From contig CM063260.1 in assembly GCA_032158295.1 (NCBI GenBank), positions 14,534,452-14,598,451 on the forward strand: 64,000 nt of DNA, in the 5' to 3' direction. Source of the DNA: Pycnopodia helianthoides (Eukaryota > Echinodermata > Asteroidea > Forcipulatida > Asteriidae). Position 1 is the first letter of the stretch. Each line of letters starts with the position of its first letter. The notes beneath the pieces were generated by a model. That model did no database searches. It had not been told where the DNA came from and saw only the letters and a list, made by a program, of their open reading frames with translations. Position numbers and translations under genes: made by a program. Positions 59,945 through 64,000 of the stretch are shown here, piece after piece.

Positions 59945-60260
59945 CAATTAAGGGGTGTCGTGGCCTAGGGCCACTACGGACTCAAGTTCTGTAACTTACA
60001 GAATGTGGGTTTGAATCCAGGCCTGTCAGTTCCGACACTTGTGTCCTTGAGCAGGGCATTTTATCATAATTGCTTCTCTCCACCAGGAGTGCAAATGGTA
60101 CCAGCGAGAGCTAGGAGTAACCTGCGTTTGTTTGACATCCTGTCCAGGGGGAATAGACAAATTCTCAGTTGTTTAATGCCAATGAAACTGAATATAAACA
60201 TTGGCATGATGAGCCATATTGGCTCGGGACAGACTTTTCTTTACTTGAATCCTTGATTCT
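59945..60260 (+). repeat. tRNA-derived SINE, family D
   Basis: GTCGTGGCCTAGGGCCACTA head and AATGTGGGTTTGAATCCAGG B box, then CACTTGTGTCCTTGAGCAGG and TTGCTTCTCTCCACCAGGAG, a body common in marine invertebrate SINEs. Confidence 0.7.
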
Positions 60261-60648
60261 GATTGTTCAATCCATAGCAACAAGAGGTGTGATATAAACC
60301 TATATTACACCCTGCGTTTTGCGCTGTTCCAATTCTGCGTATTGTGCTATTTTAAGCTACGCTTCAATTTTGCTTGTGTGTGATAACTAATAGAATGAGT
60401 TGTTGTTTTATTTACAATTCCCCAAATACACAATGGTGTACTGCTTTATTTTCGATCACTCAGTGTCTATTTTGTACCATAGAATCTGAGTCTTACACTA
60501 TGGATGTACGAGCCCTAAATATATCCACAGTCAATGCAATTTTACTCTCACTAATCGGACAAAAAGAGGAAGGATTCTTTTTCCCAATTAAACTGACAAA
60601 GTAGATCTTGGAAAACACTTGGAGAACAAAAACAAATGTACAAGAGCA

Positions 60649-61022
60649 TTAAAGACACTGGACACTATTGGTAATTGTCAAAGACCAGTCTTCTCACTTG
60701 GTGTATCTCAACATATGGATAAAATAACAAACCTGTAAAAACTTGAGCTCAATTGGTCGTCGAAGTTGCGAGATAACTATGAAAGAAAAAACACCCTTGT
60801 CACACGACAAGATGGTTGATTTCGAGACCTCAAAATCTAATTCTGAGGTCTCGAAATCAAATTCGTGGAACATTACTTCTTTCTCGAAAACTATGTCACT
60901 TCAGAGGGAGCCGTTTCTCACAATGTTTTATACTGTCAACCTCTCCCTATTACTCGTTACCAAGTAAGGTTTTATGCTAATAATTTTTTTGAGTAATTAC
61001 CAATAGTGTCCACTGCAATTAA
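60649..61022. mobile_element. 374-bp MITE with long terminal inverted repeats and TTAA flanks
   Basis: The left end CACTGGACACTATTGGTAAT is matched by right end GTAATTACCAATAGTGTCCA on the opposite strand, with TTAA just outside each end. An internal hairpin has 17-base arms at 60816-60832 and 60844-60860 around TTTCGAGACCTCA. No transposase is encoded. I recall closely similar elements from sea stars. Confidence 0.85.
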
Positions 61023-61261
61023 GCCTTTCTATTGGAAAATAATGTTTAGAGTTATGAAATCGGTATATATTTTTTAATACTTGATATTACGTACTACTAT
61101 AAATTATTAAGTTAATTTCATTTTTCTTGTAATTTTGAGTACTTTATTGATCAGTACTGCTGAGATTTGTATTTATGATACTTATTTAGGTTTACACTGC
61201 TTTCTCACCATTAAGCCTGCATATTTCCACTGTAGTATTAATACTTGACTTGACCTTTTTC

Positions 61262-61490
61262 TGTAGCGGCCCCCGTATTTGGAATTCTCTGCCACTTAAA
61301 CTTAGATCCTGCCACTGTTTATCTAAATTTAAATCTCTGCTTAAAACGTATCTTATGTCACAAGTTTTTTGATAATTCATTTCACTGTTTTCACCTTCTT
61401 TCTGTTTGTTTTACTGCGCCTTGAGCACCCAGCATGGTGGATATGTGCGCATTACAAGTCCCTTTATTATTATTATTATTGACTTTATTA
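61262..61490 (+). mobile_element. 3' end of a non-LTR retrotransposon (LINE)
   Basis: CSGPRIWNSLPLKLRS followed by LSKFKSLLKTYL and a stop at 61370 is the typical C-terminus of CR1/Jockey-like reverse transcriptases (GPRLWNSLP...FK..LKTHL). It continues into a 3' tail GCGCCTTGAGCACCCAGCAT, GTGCGCATTACAAGT and (TTA)n. Only this 5'-truncated stub remains. Confidence 0.8.
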
Positions 61491-64000
61491 AGTCAAGATA
61501 TTACCTTGGAGTAGTTACACGTACTGAAGAGATTTGCCCATCCGTACACACTGGAGTTATATAAAATAACACCAGAGGCCCCAGTCTTGCGGATTCCCAA
61601 ATCTTACCAAAAGTTGTTGCTGCGGTGAGAGTTGGTTTATAATAAGAAATCCGATCGTCAATTTAAAGATCTCTTGGAAATAGCAATATTATTTAGTGTT
61701 GATTCTCGGAGGTCAGGAATGTTTACCAATATTGGTGTAAAAAAGAAAAAAGGAGAAAGAGAAGAAGATACATGCTGGAAAATACTGGATCTTGATTTAA
61801 AATTCAAATGAACAGATTTGCACGGTCTTGTCACATATAGTCCTGGCCCAGACTAGATGTCCGGTTAAATGTTTTCCGACCCATCAAGTTGGACAAGCGC
61901 AGAGCTTAGAAATCGCGGTTTCCGCCGGCGCTTCCGCCTAGTTTCGTATTGTATTACATGAACATGAAACTAATCTCAGTTTGGAAATGAAGCCTATTTA
62001 CGCGCCAAATACATGAAAATGGCATTGTAGGTTGCTTTTCGACTCACAAAATGAAATAGCAGTTGCGAAAGTTAGATGGTGAAGTCACGTGCGAAGGGTC
62101 TAGCCCCCCCCCCCCAAAAGACAAAGAATAAATAAATAAAAATTGCTGCTCTAACTATTACATTTGACCCCAACTTCCTTTGAATTTGAGTACTATACAG
62201 ACATTCCTTGCTAGTGTTTAGAACCATCTGCACTATGTCTTGTAATTAAATTGAAGGCTCTATCTCAGTCTGGACATTGTAAGGTTGTGTGGAGCTTTCG
62301 GTGTGTACCCACGCTTGTGATTTGTATTATTTTAGTATAGTGCATTACAGTATTACTAATGAGGTGTAACCACTTTATTATTTTGTGATTCCATCCTGCA
62401 CTGTCATTTTAGCTCCTAAAACCTCCAGTGAAATGGCTGCAATACAATAATAGCATGCACATCTCTCTTTACTTTTAAAGTATTTTGCTTGATTATGTGT
62501 GCTGAACTTTGTTCGTAGACTGGTTGGTTGAAGTTTTTAAACTAATCACCTCACCATCAATCCAAATTTGTTTTAGAAACAAAAAGGAATAATAAATTGT
62601 CTGTTTAGATGTAAATGTACATACGTTTCATGAGAGGAAATCACAGACTTGCTCTCTTCACAAATTGGCAATTATCTCAAAAAGCGGTGTTTCTTGTTTT
62701 TTAAGATGAATGTGTATGTGAGACGCAATGGACGTCATGCTATATTATTATGTAAACTATTATGACGCCCACTATTTTAGGCAGTATGCTGTCGTATAAT
62801 TATTTAGTGTATAAAGAGCCCACCACAAACGCACTTCTCATGCACCTAATTAGTATTAATCGTATTTTAATTTATTTATATTTTGAATGACATAAGCAGG
62901 GTGCTTTGAGAATGATTATTTAATATTAGTTCAGTATTAGTATCATAAGAAACTAAACAGTACTAACAGTCGATTTTAGTATTAGCTCTTTAATAATCAT
63001 TAATGGTAATGTTTTTGAAATATTTAAGATTGTAATCCGTCAATGGCATAACACTTGTATTTTTTTTTTCTGTACATGTATATTATTTTTCGCAAATTGT
63101 TTGAGCACTTGCCAATTCTGCAAGCAAACAATGATTTCAAGAATGTGCCCTCAACGTTGGGCAATCCTCATGCTTTTTTGCGTGTTTCCATTAGGACGCC
63201 ATTTTATGTTCGTTGTTTTTTCCAGCATTGAAAACGATTTCTTTTGGTACCAGGGACTTCCATACAGGCGGATCTCAAACTCAAACTGAGGTTTCGAATT
63301 GAAAGGACCAATGGCTCCAACCAAATTAATTCCAATTCATAAAAACAAAAAACGCCCATCCCATGCGCTCTTTTTGACCTTGAAACCACTACCCCGAGGG
63401 GAAAAAAACACCAGTAAATTTGATAATAATATAAGCTATACGTTTAAATGTACTTAAAACAAATAATTAAAGACAATAGAACAAGCAAATAGGACGCACA
63501 AATTAGTGACGTTATATCAAAAGAAATGAGTAACAATAGCAATTTTTGTATCATCGAAGAATTTGCATTTTTATTGATTAGCCGCTATGTGCAATTTTCT
63601 TTCGCGACCATTTGTTTCTGCAACCGATCGACCCTAACCTTGACACACTGCGAGAACTGCATTAAAGTGGGACGTTTGTATTATAATATGAATGGTGAAT
63701 GATTATAAGTAATAGGCATTATGGTAAAAAATCATTTGCAGTATTTGCATATTAATTATTGTTTGTCAACGAAGTGACACATTTGTTGTTATTATTGTAA
63801 ATGCATTTTCATGTAAAGTACTATTTTGTATTTCACACATATTAAAAGTAATATTTTGACATCAGCAGAATGGAATTGCTCATGTCTATTTTTATGTCGA
63901 TAATTAACATTTACCTGCAGCTTCTCATCGTCATTTTTTTTTAGGGTTGTGTCTAGTTTGTTTTATGGTGTTGTTTGTTATTCTTGGAGATTTGTAGAGT

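Larger units (their letters stand above)
58727..64000. other. GLCE 3' UTR and intergenic DNA, no gene seen
   Basis: AT-rich with several repeats listed separately. AATAAA at 59365 and A/T-rich AATAAATAAATAAA near 62128 are candidate polyadenylation signals. No coding exon is recognised up to the window end. Confidence 0.55.

Overview
The window reads as nuclear DNA of an invertebrate deuterostome, most likely an echinoderm and probably a sea star. Genes are split by introns with animal GT-AG sites. The proteins are animal families: rootletin, cationic amino acid transporter, Toll-like receptor, SEC62 and heparan-sulfate C5-epimerase. The DNA is AT-rich and dense in short interspersed repeats, tRNA-derived SINEs and terminal-inverted-repeat elements. 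Two element families (ends AAAGGAACACGTTGCC and CACTGGACACTATTGGTAAT) look like ones I recall from sea-star genomes. The taxon is inference from memory, not a search result.

Layout. 418-10245 (+): the last fifteen coding exons of a rootletin (CROCC-like) gene, whose 5' part lies outside the window. 10246-16472: 3' UTR and intergenic DNA. 16473-19253 (-): an intact three-exon cationic amino acid transporter (SLC7A/CAT). About 6 kb of repeat-rich spacer follows. 25638-28461 (+): a second, inverted copy of the transporter with three single-base frameshifts. The two copies are the arms of a large head-to-head inverted duplication of about 3 kb per arm. 28737-29550: a terminal-inverted-repeat element. 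29625-32462 (-): a single-exon Toll-like receptor of the multiple-cysteine-cluster type. 33318-34644: a hAT-like element nested in an older inverted repeat. 35810-42477 (+): complete SEC62 in eight exons. 42478-49715: intergenic and UTR DNA with repeats. 49716-58726 (+): complete D-glucuronyl C5-epimerase (GLCE) in five coding exons, with a 1.5 kb minisatellite in its last intron. 58727-64000: 3' UTR, repeats and a LINE tail.

The genes are functionally unrelated neighbours: ciliary rootlet, amino acid uptake, innate immunity, ER translocation and Golgi heparan-sulfate modification. There is no operon or gene cluster apart from the transporter pair. The most notable structure is that pair: inverted paralogs, one broken, with a five-unit tandem array of TGACGTCA-type palindromes upstream of the broken copy only. 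I found no convincing new multi-gene system. Several local structures deserve a check, including splice-site duplications, open minisatellites and a dispersed AGGCCT-ended repeat family with about nine copies. Single-base indels in two genes leave residual sequencing error as a live explanation for some of the breaks.
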